Assembly: GCA_029990175.1 (NCBI GenBank)
Contig: JARKIP010000033.1
Location: 6,448,001-6,512,000, forward strand
Direction of reading: 5' to 3'
Length of the DNA stretch: 64,000 bases
Source of the DNA: Petunia secreta
Lineage: Eukaryota; Streptophyta; Magnoliopsida; Solanales; Solanaceae
Below are positions 34,266 to 45,444 of this stretch, in pieces (position 1 is the first letter of the stretch; every line of letters begins with the position of its first letter). Below the pieces are notes generated by a model, which made no database searches, was not told the DNA's origin, and worked only from the letters and a program-made list of their open reading frames with translations. A program made the translations under genes and the position numbers.

Positions 34266-35385
34266 TCCTCTCCTTCTTGAGAAGATTTCGTCCTCGAAAT
34301 TGAAGCATCATCATCCACGACCTCTTCATCACCTACATCCAAAGGAACCAAGTCACAAACATTAAATGTATTAGAAACTTGATACTCACTTGGCAAGTTG
34401 ACCACATAGGCGTTGTTGTTTATCTTCGAGAGCACTTGGAATGGGCCATCTCCCCGGGGTGCCAACTTCCCTTTACTAAGGTTTGGAAACCTTTCTTTCC
34501 GGAAGTGCACCCACACATAGTCACCCTTCTTGAGTTCCACCTTCTTGCGTCCTTTGTTTTTCTTGGAGGCAACTTTTGCATAAGCTTCCTCCAAATTCTT
34601 CTTTGCCTTTGCATGGAGTTCCATCAAGGCCTTGGCCCTAGCTTTACCTTCAAAATTAACAACCATTTCCCTTGGAAAAGGGGTTAGATCAAGGGGAATC
34701 AAGGGGTTAAAACCATAAACGCACTCAAAGGGAGTCATGCCAATCATGCTATGCAATGTACGATTATAGGCAAACTCCATAAAAGGCAATCAATCAATCC
34801 AAGTCCCGGCCTTACCTCGGGTCATGGCTCTAAGAAGAGCACCCAAAGTTCGGTTTACCACCTCGGTTTGACCATCCGTTTGTGGGTGGTGGGACGTGGA
34901 GAGCAAAAGCTTGGTGCCAAGGGCACCCCATAAACTCATCCAAAAATGGCTTAGGAACTTGGTGTCCCTATCACTCACTATGGTTTGAGGTACACCATGC
35001 AACTTCAAAATATTATCAATAAACAAAGTAGCAACATGTTGTGCATCATCACATTTTTTACATGGAATGAAGTGAGCCATTTTGGAGAACCTATCCACAA
35101 CAACATAAATGCTATCATGGCCCCCCTAGTCCTTGGTAATCCCATGACAAAGTCCATTGAGATGTCCAACCACGGACTAGTAGGTACGGGGAAAGGGGTA
35201 TACAACCCATGGGGGTGTGCTTTGGACTTAGCACGCTTGCACTCAAGGCAATTGGTACAAAACTTTTCAACATGCACCCCCATCTTTGGCCAATGAAATT
35301 GTTCTTTAAGAATAGCCAAAGTCTTTCTTGATCCAAAGTGACCCATGAGTCCTCCACAATGTGCCTCTTGCACAAGCAATTCCCT
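34205..35385 (-). pseudogene. Inner gypsy integrase
   Basis: HHCC finger at 35379-35225 (EAHCGGLMGHFGSRKT, CTNCLECKRAKS). Catalytic Asp in DISMDFVMGLP, Asp in IVSDRDTKFL, Glu in TDGQTEVVNRT; the C-terminal GPF module is at 34789-34205. A single-base loss in the C6 run near 35121-35126 shifts the frame. A TGA at about 34792 replaces the Arg codon seen in the outer copy (WVDRLP). The last roughly 20 codons lie inside the 3' LTR. Confidence 0.92.
34266..34280 (-). other. Polypurine tract of inner element
   Basis: Minus strand CAAGAAGGAGAGGATGA directly abuts the 3' LTR start. The same bases code SQEGEDD in the pol frame, so the tract lies within coding sequence. The outer element shows the same arrangement at about 42004-42020. 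Confidence 0.8.
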
Positions 35386-35895
35386 TCAAGAGGACTCGGG
35401 TATGCACACTCTACCATTTTTTAAGATGTAACCATTAACCCATTGGTATTTCTCAACTCTCTCCCCTTTTTCTAGAGCTTCATGGATGCTCTTTAGCTTC
35501 GGGTCATGATCATACATCAACTTAATGCTCTCAAAACCCATGAGCTTAGAGGTGAGAGTGGTAGCTAGAGCAAACTTCCTAGAAAGTGCGTCCGCCACAA
35601 CATTGTCTTTCCCTTTCTTGTATTGGATAACATAGGGAAAAGACTCAATGAACTCTACCCACTTGGCATGACGCTTGTTCAATTTCTCTTGGCCTCTAAG
35701 ATGCTTGAGCGACTCATGGTCACTCTTGATCACAAACTCTCTAGGCCAAAGGTAGTGTTGCCAATGAGCAAGAGCTCTTACCAAGGCGTACATCTCTTTG
35801 TCATACATAGAGTAGTTCAAATATGCACCCTTCAATTTCTCACTAAAGTAGGCGATGGGTTTCCCATCTTGCATTAAAACACCACAAATTTCCAC
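35386..35895 (-). pseudogene. Inner gypsy RNase H
   Basis: Frame with GKPIAYFSEKLKGAYLNYSMYDKE, HWQHYLWPREFVIKSDHESLKHL and DNVVADALSRKFA. The N-terminal catalytic part (VVCDASG) is in the preceding frame, so a frameshift lies near 35885. It ends at a TGA where the outer copy has Trp (SSWRELL versus a stop), a TGG to TGA change. Confidence 0.9.
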
Positions 35896-36830
35896 CCCGA
35901 GGCATCACACACAACCTCAAATGCCTTCCCGAAGTCGGGCAATTGTAATAGGGGGGCGGTACTCAACCTACTTTTCAATTCTTGGAAGGCCTTCTCTTGA
36001 GGCTCTCCCCAAACAAACGGTTGGTCCTTCTTCACCAATTCGGTGAGCGGAACGGCAATGGAGCTAAAGTCTTTTACAAATTGTCTATAAAAACTAGCAA
36101 GACTATGAAAGCTCCTCACTTGAGTCACGGTAGTAGGAGTAGGCCAATCACGTATAGCCTCTACCTTAGACTCATCCACCTCCACTCCTTGGACACTCAC
36201 AGCAAACCCAAGGAAGACTACCTTCTCAATACCAAAGGCACACTTTTTAAAATTAGCATAGAGCTTTTCGGCTCTCAACATTTCAAGCACTTGCCTAAGG
36301 TGATCAACATGGTCGTCTATTGATTTGCTATAGATCAATATATCGTCAAAGTAGACGACCACAAACTTGTTGATGAATGGCTTTAGAACAAGGTTCATTA
36401 GCCTCATGAAAGTACTAGGTGCATTGGAGAGCCCAAAGGGCATCACCAACCATTCATAGAGACCAAACTTGGTCTTGAATGCAGTTTTCCATTCATCTCC
36501 GGGTTTCATCCGGATTTGATGGTAGCCGGACCTAAGGTCTATTTTGCTAAACACACATGAACCACTTAATTCATCTAACATATCATCAAGTCGGGGAATG
36601 GGATGACGGTACTTTACCGTTATTTTGTTCACGGCCCGACAACCAACACACATTCTCCAAGTGCTATCCTTTTTGGGAACACGGGTATGGCACAAGGACT
36701 TAAGCTTTCTCTCACCAAGCCTTTAGTGAGCAATTCATCAACTTGTTTTTGCAATTCTCTTTGTCCTCCGGATTGCTCTATAAGCCGGCTTGTTTGGGAT
36801 TTGAGATCCCAGGACAAAGTCGATTTGGTG
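35874..36830 (-). pseudogene. Inner gypsy reverse transcriptase
   Basis: The main frame 36695-35874 has KDSTWRMCVGCRAVNKITVK, KIDLRSGYHQIRMKPGDEWK, MPFGLSNAPSTFMRLMN and the catalytic VVYFDDILIYSKS, all intact. The N-terminal part (LQKQVDELLTKGLVRESLSP) is in another frame (36835-36629), giving frameshifts near 36790 and 36700. The YFDD box is intact, unlike the outer copy. Confidence 0.93.
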
Positions 36831-38153
36831 CTCAATACCCCTCAAAGGAGGTAATCCATCCGGCATCTCATCCGGGAACATGTCCCCAAAATCCTTCAAA
36901 ACATTCTCAAACACACTAGGCAAAGGGTTAGTAGAAAAATCAAGATCGGAGGTAAGGATCATACCTTTGTGCACTAGGCATATGAGTAGTTTGTTACCAT
37001 CATTTCCTCTTAGGACCTCGCCTTGTTGCATCATGGCACATATGCCACCGGTAGAAGATGGTGGGATTGCCACCAAGCTTTCGGACAAAGGGCTAGTCTC
37101 AACAACCGACTTAGCCTTTGCCGCCTCTCTCAACTCCCTCATCCGCTTGTAATCATCACTCACTTGTTTGGGAGTTAAGGGCTTTAGCACAAATTTCCTT
37201 CCTTCATGTTTGATCGTGTAAGTGTTGACACGACCATCATGAACCGCTTGTCGATCAAATTGCCAAGGCCTTCCAAAGAGAAGGTGGCATGCTTGCATAG
37301 GCACCACGTCGAACAAGTGTTCATCCACATAACTACCCATTTTGAACTTGATCATTGCTTGCTTCACCACCTTTAGCTCATCACACTCGCTAAGCCATTG
37401 TAAGCGATAAGGTTTGGGATGTTTCAATTTAGGCAATTTCAATTGGGTAATAAGTGATTGACTCACAACATTAGCACAACTTCCCGAGTCAATGATCATA
37501 GAGCATACAACACCCATGACTCGGCATCTAGCATGGAAAAGATTTTCCCTTTGTAAGGTCTCACCATCCTCCACAATCATAGCACTTAAACTCCTCCTCA
37601 CAACTAGAAAAGTATGAGGCTCATCATCCTCCACCGTATCATCTTGACCATCATCCTCTACTCCCTCATCTCCCTTCGGTTCACTCTCTTGTTCATAAGC
37701 ATCATTACCAACAACAACCATGGTCCTTTTCGTAGGACACTCTTTAGCAAAGTGACCATACCTCTTGCATTTGTGGGATTGAATTGAATAAGAAGTAGGA
37801 GTATTCAATTGGGTTTTAGAATTACCTCCAACATTGGGTGTGTACTTCTCATACGGCTTTTTCACATCTTTGCTAGCACTTGCACCACTAGTGCCACTTG
37901 CATTTGGGAATCTTGCATTGGGAGTAGGATTTTTCCATTCCTTTGGCTTGTTCATGGAAGTGGAAGTGTTGCCCTTGTAACGGTTGGACTTTTCATCATT
38001 AAGCCATTGCTCGGCTTGAATAGCGGCATCAAGGACTTCTTGAAGTGAAAGATAAGCATGCAATCTCAATTGTGAAGCTATACCATAGCTCAAGCCATTC
38101 TTGAAACGGATCACGACTTGCTCCTCATCTTCGGTGTCCATATCCAAGGCCAT
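36738..38153 (-). pseudogene. Inner gypsy gag C-terminus and protease
   Basis: Continues gag in the same frame after a TGA at 38156-38154 (Arg CGA in the outer copy). It contains the end of the capsid region (EEQVVIRFKNGLSYGIASQL) and a zinc knuckle at about 37737-37783 reading SHKCKRYGHFAKEC, with Ser in place of the first Cys. Protease follows, with MIIDSGSCANVVSQSLI (DSG active site) and ACHLLFGRPWQFDRQAVHD. An acidic linker (about 37630-37700) separates knuckle and protease. It ends where the frame shifts near 36790. Confidence 0.9.
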
Positions 38154-39134
38154 TCAAGTCTTTTCAAACTCATCATAATACTCATGCACCGTCTTGACAC
38201 CTTGCTTTAGCTCATAAAGCTTCATGAGTTGCTCTTGACGATATCTAAGAGTGATGTACTTGATACTCATGATACCCTTCAAATCATTCCAACCCACATT
38301 CACGGGGATTCCCGCTCTTCTCCTTGATCTCTTGACGGATTCCCACCAAGTAGATGCATAGGACTCAAAGGATGAAATAGCATAAGTACCCTTCTTGTCA
38401 TCGGTCATATCATTTGTGTCAAACATCCTTTCCATGAGTAGTACCCATTCAATGTAGGCTCCCGGATCACAATTCCCTTTAAATATTGGGAGATTAAGCT
38501 TCACACTATTGAGTTTGGTGTTGTCACGACCCCTACGAAAAGGCTCCGGTCGGCCCCCATAGTGATCTTCATTCACACCATATTCCCTCCTCGCATTCCC
38601 TCCAACATACCCCATAGGTGGCCCTCGACCTTGGCCCCTACCCCTATCCACCATTCGACCCCAATTCATACCCCGCCTTGGTTGAAAGTGATCATCAAAC
38701 CCATACATCTCATCACCATAATCGGCTTCCTTCCTTTTTTGAGCTTCATCGGCTTGCTCAAGAGGTTGAACATTTCGGATGGGCCTTGGAAGTGGAATGT
38801 TTCTTTGGGGGTTGTCCAAAATATGAGGAATGCGCGTTCGTTGGGTATTGCCCAACACTTGATCAATTCTCTCTCGATCATCCTTCACCCGTTGTTGATG
38901 AAGAAGAAACTCAACAACTTGTTCCGGGGTAAAGGTCGGATTACTTGTGCCTTCACCGGCTTCAACTTGGGCACTCGGGGCCCCTTTCTCAACTTGGACA
39001 CTCGGGGTCCCTTGCTCAACTAGGGCACTTGATGTCACCCTCTCAAGGCTTTCAATCCTCAAGTTCATACTATCCAATTTGGCAAGGATAGTAGTAAGGG
39101 CACTCTTAGCAAAATCTTCTCCTTCGGTGGACAT
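38154..39134 (-). pseudogene. Inner gypsy gag, N-terminal and capsid part
   Basis: Start chosen at ATG 39134 (MSTEGEDFAKSALTTILAKL), which is also the start in the fragment at 79; the longer frame from 39179 adds leader sequence. Contains a short repeat (SALVEQGTPSVQVEKGAPS), an Arg/Gly-rich segment near 38600-38690 (GRMVDRGRGQGRG) and the capsid motifs GAYIEWVLLMERMFDTNDMT and ISSFESYASTWWES. It ends at TGA 38156-38154, which replaces an Arg codon. The frame resumes at once, so this is one nonsense change. Confidence 0.92.
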
Positions 39135-40369
39135 TGTACCTACACAAGTAACAAACATTAGAAAAACAACCTCACTCACTCCCTCACTTGAGTTTCACTC
39201 GATTCGCTCGTTTAGTGGTGGTGGATATTTCACTCGACTTGTAGTTCCAAAGCTTCACGTAGATGAGTAACAATTCCTCAACTCAACCAAACTATTCACG
39301 ATTCAAGCACACTTCGGGGTGAGTGGAGTTAATAGGACTCAATGAACGCTAGGCACTTTGAAGTGAGGACTTGAATAAAAAAGATCTACGAATCTTCTTG
39401 GAGTTCTACTCTCCAACTAATGCATGAATTCACCTAAAGGCAATGAAATATTAGTGCTAATTAAGTAGAAAGATTACTTAGATAGGCACTAATTAGAGGT
39501 TAGGCAACAAAGAAACAAGCAAACCTAGAAGAAACTACCCAAATCTCACCCTTCAGGGGTCAGGCGGAGCGCCCAATAGGGTGGGGCGGAGCGCCTGGAA
39601 AAATGGTGCAGTGGGGTTGGTCAGGCGGAGCGCCCAGTGATGGGGCGGAGCGCCTGGACAAAGAGCAAGTCAGGCGGGTCGCCCAAAGTCTAGGCGGAGC
39701 GCCCGGACGAACAACACCTAGGTTTTTCTACTCCGTGTTCTTCGATTTCAATCCACTTTCTAGGACGATTCCAACGTGTTTTGCCCAAATTCAAGGTACC
39801 CAAAGTTGAACTTTGATACAACCTTCAAACCCCAATCAATTTCACACCCAAACAACCAACAAAAAAAGCTCCATCATGATTCAAAATTTTCAAATTGGGG
39901 GTTTCAACAAGGGTTTCATGGTTCAAAGGTGGGTTTCGATTCTTCAAAAACAATGTTACCGAACTCCGAATCACACGAAACTTGTTTCAATTTGTTCGTT
40001 TTTCAATGGAGATCAAACCCTGGTAATCAATTCCAAAACCCCACAATCACATAACCCAAAAATCAATCAAATTCATCAAGAACAAGGGTTTGGTAGGGTT
40101 AAACAATATTTGGGGTTTCAATTTTTCAATCCAATCCAAACGATTTTAGTACCCAAACGTCGGGTTTTCAACAAGGATTAAGAATCTATAACACCCACAA
40201 CAAGAATCGAACACACCAAAAAGTTACACCAATTTTTGTATTTTTGAGAAATTGAATTTTTTTTGTAATTTTCTTCTTTCAATAACTTCAACAACAAGAA
40301 ATCTAAAGAAACTAACCTCAGCACGAAGAATCAAGGGTCGGGGGTTCGTAGAAACGATACCCGAACCTT
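39135..40369 (-). other. Leader of inner gypsy element
   Basis: About 1.2 kb from primer site to gag. It has six or so copies of GGCGGAGCGCC(T/C) between 39555 and 39705, the same motif found in the LTRs, and then A/T-rich sequence. No supported coding frame. Confidence 0.75.
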
Positions 40370-40381
40370 GCTCTGATACCA
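40370..40381 (-). other. Primer binding site, initiator-Met tRNA
   Basis: Minus strand TGGTATCAGAGC, the classical plant tRNA-iMet primer site, 3 bases inside the 5' LTR. Confidence 0.93.
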
Positions 40382-40384
40382 AAC

Positions 40385-41117
40385 CGATAAGAATCAAACG
40401 CGGAATAAGTAAAAGATAGGAACGAGACGTAACTCGATCACTAATCCCAAGTAGCAACGGAGAACCCGTTCCGTTACACCCCAAGAGAAGGCCAAGAACA
40501 CCTACGCTAGGAAACTACCCTCGAGCTAACGTGAGCACGCAAGTAGAATGGTCGTGAGGGATTGGAAATCATCTAGATTCACTAGAGGAAGAACAAGTCC
40601 CATCAAGGTTTTCATTCAATAGAAGAGTTCGACTCTCAACACAAAGGTTTGTTTAATCATCAAAATAAGCTAATGAAATAAACAAGCTATCTAGCTATTT
40701 ATAGGTGTTTTTAGGCACCAATTGAAAGGTCTAAAATGCCCACACTTAGGCTTAGGAATAAAAGACCACATAGGGTCAAAATAGACATAACACTAGCAAG
40801 AATCCCGTGCTTCAGCGTTTTGGGCGGAGCGCTCGGATATGGGGCGGACCGCCTGGCCAATTGAGCAGTGGGGGAGGCTGGGCGGAGCGCCCCCCGGGTG
40901 GGCGGAGCGCCTGGCCCCCTTGTCCTCTGGGCGGGGCGCCTAAGGCTCAGGCGGAGCGCCTGGTGCACTAGGCTGCACCTCTTGCACTTCGATCACTCGG
41001 AATGGCTTCCAATCACTTCCTTCTTCTAGGCCCTTCCTCACCAAGTGTAAGTGTACTCATTGGATCTCCTTAGCTTGGCTCCGTGTGAAGGGTCTTGTGG
41101 GGGTTTGGGTCTTATCA
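40385..41117 (-). mobile_element. 5' LTR of inner gypsy element (733 bp)
   Basis: Pairs with 33555-34265. The inner edge reads CGATAAG where the partner has TGATAAG. It carries one extra GC-rich unit near 40880-40900. TATA box at 40695-40704. Confidence 0.95.
40695..40704 (-). promoter_or_regulatory. TATA box of the 5' LTR promoter
   Basis: Minus strand CTATAAATAG, identical to 33864-33873. This copy would drive transcription of the element toward lower coordinates. Confidence 0.7.
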
Positions 41118-41122
41118 ATGTA
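41118..41122. repeat. Target-site duplication ATGTA, right copy
   Basis: Matches 33550-33554. Coding of the outer integrase resumes directly after it. Confidence 0.93.
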
Positions 41123-42240
41123 TCTATGGATTTTGTTATGGGGTTACTGAGGTCTGGGGGTGGACATGATAGCATCTTTGTCGTTGTCGATCATTTTTCA
41201 AGAAGGGCTCACTTTATTCCTTGCAAGAAATGTGACTGTGCACAAATTGTGGCTACTTTGTTCATTTCTAATGTGTTAAAATTGCATGATGTGCCTCGTA
41301 CTATTGTGAGTGATCGAGACTCCAAATTCTTGAGTCATTTTTTGAAATGTCTATGGGGTGCCCTTGACACCAAATTACTATTCTGGACATCTCACCATCC
41401 TCTGAATGATGGACAGACCGAGGTAGTCAACCGAATCTTAGGAGCTTTGCTTCGAGACATAACCAAAGGTAAGGTCAGAAACTGGGTTGATCGTTTGCCA
41501 GTAATAGAATTTGCATATAACTGTACTGTGCGTCGAATGATTGGAATGACTCCGTTTGAGTGTGTGTATATGGTTTTAACCCTTTGATTCCACTTGACTT
41601 AACACCATTGCCTCGAGATGCTTTTATTGATTTTGAAGGTACCCACCGAGCTACTGCTTTGCTCGAGCTACATGCCAAAGTGAAGAAAAATCTTGAGGAA
41701 GCTTATGCCAAGGTCGCATCCAAGAAAAACAAGGGGCGTAAGAAACTGGAATTGAAGAAGGGAGATTGGGTTTGGGTTCACTTCAGAAAGGGGAGATTCC
41801 CAAATCAAAGGAAATGAAAGTTGGCTCCTCGAGAGGATCGTCTGTTCCAAGTGCTGAGCAAGATCAATAGCAATGCTTATGTGATTGACGTCCCAGGTGA
41901 GTATAACATATCCAACACCTTTAATGTTGCTGACTTAACTTCTTGTGTTGTAGGCCAAGCATCGGAGACTGAAGAGGACTCAATTTCGAGGAAGAAATCT
42001 TCTCAAGAAGGGGAGGATGATGCAGCTCGAACCCGTGCTACTCAAGTATTCAACCCATCGAGGCCAGTGACACGAAGCCAAGCTAAGCTTTTACATGATG
42101 TTCACATCCAGCTGGCGTGGTCGGGAGAAAGCAACTGTTCGAAGGCTGAGTGGTCGAGCGCAAGATACGAAGGGTACATTTTCAAGCTCGAGCCCGAAGA
42201 AGGAAGTGACCGAACCCTCAACATTGACGCCAAGCAGTGA
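41123..42240 (+). pseudogene. Outer Ty3/gypsy integrase, catalytic and C-terminal part
   Basis: Continues the protein broken at 33554. Catalytic Asp in SMDFVMGLL, Asp in IVSDRDSKFLSHF and Glu in NDGQTEVVNRI are all present. A frameshift near 41575 moves to 41560-41817 (FNPLIPLDLTPLPRD, LEEAYAKVASKKNKGRKK), and a TGA at 41815-41817 precedes the GPF-type module (PREDRLFQVLSKINSNAY). The frame runs on to 42240, with its last part probably inside the 3' LTR. Confidence 0.9.
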
Positions 42241-42900
42241 AGCGACCGAATGGCTACAATGCGCCCGAGGCAGGAGAGTGTCCGAATTCAAGTGTTCGAC
42301 GCTGATGAGAGACCAAGCACAAGAGCGCCCGAACACTAAACTATCAGCCCTGCATGGCTCGTTTTCATTGGTCGTTTGTGACCATTTCCTAGTTTACCGT
42401 TGGGGCTACCTATATTAACCCTAATTATTTTATTTGTTAGCTAGTTGTTGATGAATATTGAATATAGCAGTTGTTATTGTGTCTCTGCTGTGAGCCGAAC
42501 CTCATCGTGGGATTGTTATAAGAACTTGGGTCAATCGGTGAAACCAGTTTGAACAACTTCTTCTTTGATCATTCAGTTTGCAAGAAGCATGGTTTGTCTT
42601 CTTGAGGATTGTTGCCTAGTTTAGGTGCTTCTTTTGACTCTCATTTCGAGTGGCCCCAAGACATGTTCCTGCGGTTCGTTTGGAGTGAAGCTTAGAATTG
42701 TCTAACGTCTATTTTACTTTCTTGTTTAATTCCGTTGTTTGTTCGATTTCTAATCTTCTCCTCGATTAGCTTGCACCATGAATAATAGTTTATTTGTACT
42801 TTCTCCAACTAGTTTGGCCTTTACTTTGATCCCAGACACAAGTATTGTTAGTATTTGTGCGAATTTCGAATACATATTCTAATAGTGTGAAGTTTTATAA
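42021..42900 (+). mobile_element. Putative 3' LTR of outer gypsy element
   Basis: By analogy with the inner element, the LTR should begin right after the polypurine tract coding SQEGEDD; here TGCAGCTCG follows at 42021. The right edge is not determined, because no second LTR is available in the window to compare. The stretch 42241-42900 has no coding frame. Confidence 0.5.
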
Positions 42901-42963
42901 CAAAGTTCACTTGTATTCTTCTAACTGAATTTAAATTTTTAAATAGAGTATCAAAAGTTACTG

Positions 42964-45335
42964 ATGATGTACTTTTCCAAAGTACCTAAATCAAGTTTGG
43001 TGTCTCAAAATATACCTAACCAAGAAGAAAATGCAAATAGTCCAAGCATATAGCATTCTTCTCAAGAATTTGATTTAGCTTATTTGAAGGCCGATCCAGC
43101 AGAAGGAACTGAAATCTTGAAGTATCATCCAAACCACCATGATGTAATTAGAAGAGCATACCTTCAGAAAGGGCCATGTCAATCTCGGAACCACAAGTTT
43201 CCAATCATAGATTTTTTTGGATATTTGTGTCGTTTTAGTTCTGATTGATTTGATGGATATGATTGGTTAGAACTTGGAGTATAGTAAAAGTACATATAGA
43301 TCATTTTGCTTCAACTGCTATCTATTTTGGTATGATAGCCTTCATCAAGGTGGTGGCGAAGTATTTTCAACTAAAGGGTTTAAGAGTTGGTAAAAAATAA
43401 AAGCTTTGACATACATGTTAGTGGACCGAATATTATTCATAATCGGAACAAAATGAAATGTGCAGATCTTATGCTTCAACAACATTCTATTCAAAGCGCA
43501 TTTGAGAGGCAATCTAATCAAGTTAAGTACGACTATCGAGTCCATTTGACCTCTTCAATTGATGTAGTAAGTTTTCTTTTGAATCAAGGATTCGCATTTT
43601 GGGGTCATGATGAATCTAAGTCATCACTCAATAGAGGTAATTTTCTTGAATTACTTTTATGGTATGCAACAAAGTGTGACAATATTCATGATTTTATATT
43701 GGAGAATGCTCCACAAAATGATCAAATGACTTCTCCAATGATTCAAAAAGATATTGTGGCCGCTTGTAAGTTTGAAACAATTAAGGGTATCATGGAGGAA
43801 TTAAATGGTGAGTATTAATTGATGAATCATTTGATGTGTCACGAAAGGAGCAAATGGCTATTTTTATAAGGCATGTATATAGAATGGGATTTATGATGGA
43901 ACGACTAATTGACATTGTTCATGTTAAAGATACTTGTGCTTTGTCTTTAAAGGGAGGAATTATTGATTTACTTGCTCAATATTCCTTGAGTCTATCTTAT
44001 GTGTGTGGACAATATTATGATGGGAAAAGCAATATGCAAGGTGATATCAAGGGCTTTAAAATGTTGATTATGCAAGAGAGTGGATCGGCTCATTCTATTC
44101 ACCATTTTGCTCATCAACTTCAACTTACTCTTGTTGGAGCCTGTAAAAAATGTGTTCAAGTAAGTTCACGTGTGCAATTGGTTTTAAATATTTTTAATAT
44201 GTTAGGAGCTTCTTTTAAACGTATGGATGAATATCGAGAATCTCAAAGAAGAAAAATTCAAGAGGCATTAGATATAGGTGAGATTACAATTGGCAGGGGT
44301 TTAAATCAAGAACTTGCTCTTTCTAGAGCTTGTGATACTTGTTGGAGATCTCACTATAGTTTGTTTAGCAACTTTATTTCTATGTTTGGCACTATTATTG
44401 AGATACTTGATGATCTTGTTGTTGATGCACGTTATACTGTTGAAAGAGCTAAGGCATCGGGATATCTTGAAAAATGTCAATCATTTGAAGTTGAATTTAC
44501 ACTGTATTTGATGAAAGTTGTTTTAGGAAAAACAACTGAACTCAATAAATCCTTCGAGAAAAAAGAGCAGGATATTGCAAATATCATGCTAGTTGTTCAA
44601 GTAGAAAAGAGAGGGTTGCAAATATTAAAGGATAATGGATGGGATGAGCTTTTTAAGAAGGTATCCGCTTTTTGTGTCAAGTATGATATTTTGGTACTTA
44701 ATTTTGATGAGCCATATATTAACCTTGGAAGATCAACGCGTACTGTTACTAATTATAATATCTTACATCATTATCGTGTTAAACTATTTTGTCAAATTAT
44801 TGATTGGCAACTTCAATAACTTGATGATCGATTTGGCGAAGTGACAACAAATTTGCTTTATGAATTGCTTGTTTGAATCCAATTAACTCATTCTCTAGTT
44901 TTGACACCAGGAAGATAATTAGAATGACTTAATTATATCTTGATTTTGATGGATATAGTATGGATAAGCTTGAGAATCAGCTCGTGAATTACATTATTGA
45001 TGTTCGTGATGTTGATGAAAAGTTCTCCAACCTAAATGGACTTTCTAATCTTTTGAGAACAGTGTTTGGGACAAAGAAAGGCTCAAGTTATCCTCTTATG
45101 TTTCGTTTAATGAAACTTGTTTTATTTTTACCAGTTGCCAATTGCCACTGCATCAGTTGAAAGAGTTTTTTCGGCCATGAAGTTTATCAAGAATGACTTA
45201 TGGAGTCGGATTAATGATGAATTATTGGATGGTTGTTTGGTACCTTATTTAGAAAAATATATATTTAGTACTATTTCTAATGATGCTATTATAAAGACAT
45301 TTCAAGAAATGAAAGTTCGGCGAACACAGTTGTAA
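42964..45335 (+). pseudogene. hAT-superfamily transposase (TTF zinc finger, DUF4371, hAT dimerisation)
   Basis: Order fits the plant zinc-finger-MYM1-like hAT proteins. An N-terminal broken part (42964-43386) includes a TTF-like segment (LEYSKSTYRSFCFNCYLF). The DUF4371-like core at 43387-44819 contains FWGHDESKSSLNRGNFLELL, YYDGKSNMQGDIKGFK, HHFAHQLQLTLVGACK and LSRACDTCWRSHYSLFSNF. The C-terminal dimerisation segment at 45117-45335 contains PIATASVERVFSAMKF. Stops or shifts occur near 43233, 43393, 43818, 44817 and 45160. Family length is about 750-800 residues, matched here. Clearly inactive. Confidence 0.88.
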
Positions 45336-45444
45336 TTAATTATTCAAGTTATGTTCATAGTAAAATTTTGCCTGCTTTTTGCTTCATGTTATGTTCATAA
45401 TAAAATTTTGCTTTTGTTGGATTTTTGACCGTGTTTACTTTTAT

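Larger units (their letters stand above)
33555..41117 (-). mobile_element. Inner Ty3/gypsy retrotransposon, complete with two LTRs
   Basis: A 7563-bp element with LTRs at 33555-34265 and 40385-41117, minus-strand coding, a tRNA-iMet-type primer site, a polypurine tract and a 5-bp duplication ATGTA. It belongs to the same family as the element it interrupts (nearly parallel gag, protease, RT and integrase). The integrase ends in a GPF-type module (PRGDGPFQVLSKINNNAY); no chromodomain is visible. The coding region has a few nonsense changes and single-base frameshifts, so it is non-autonomous as read but comparatively young. Confidence 0.96.

Noticed and set aside
38562..39023. Plus-strand open frames opposite gag
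   Set aside because: Antisense shadows of the minus-strand gag of the inner element.
28747..42900. Endogenous pararetrovirus as source of the gypsy-like pol genes
   Set aside because: Integrase, LTRs, 5-bp target duplication and a tRNA-iMet primer site next to an LTR identify Ty3/gypsy LTR retrotransposons.
43345..43383. GGTGGTGGCGAAGTATTTTC as the left terminal repeat of the hAT element
   Set aside because: It is coding sequence (GGGEVFSTKGF) conserved in this transposase family and lies inside the gene.
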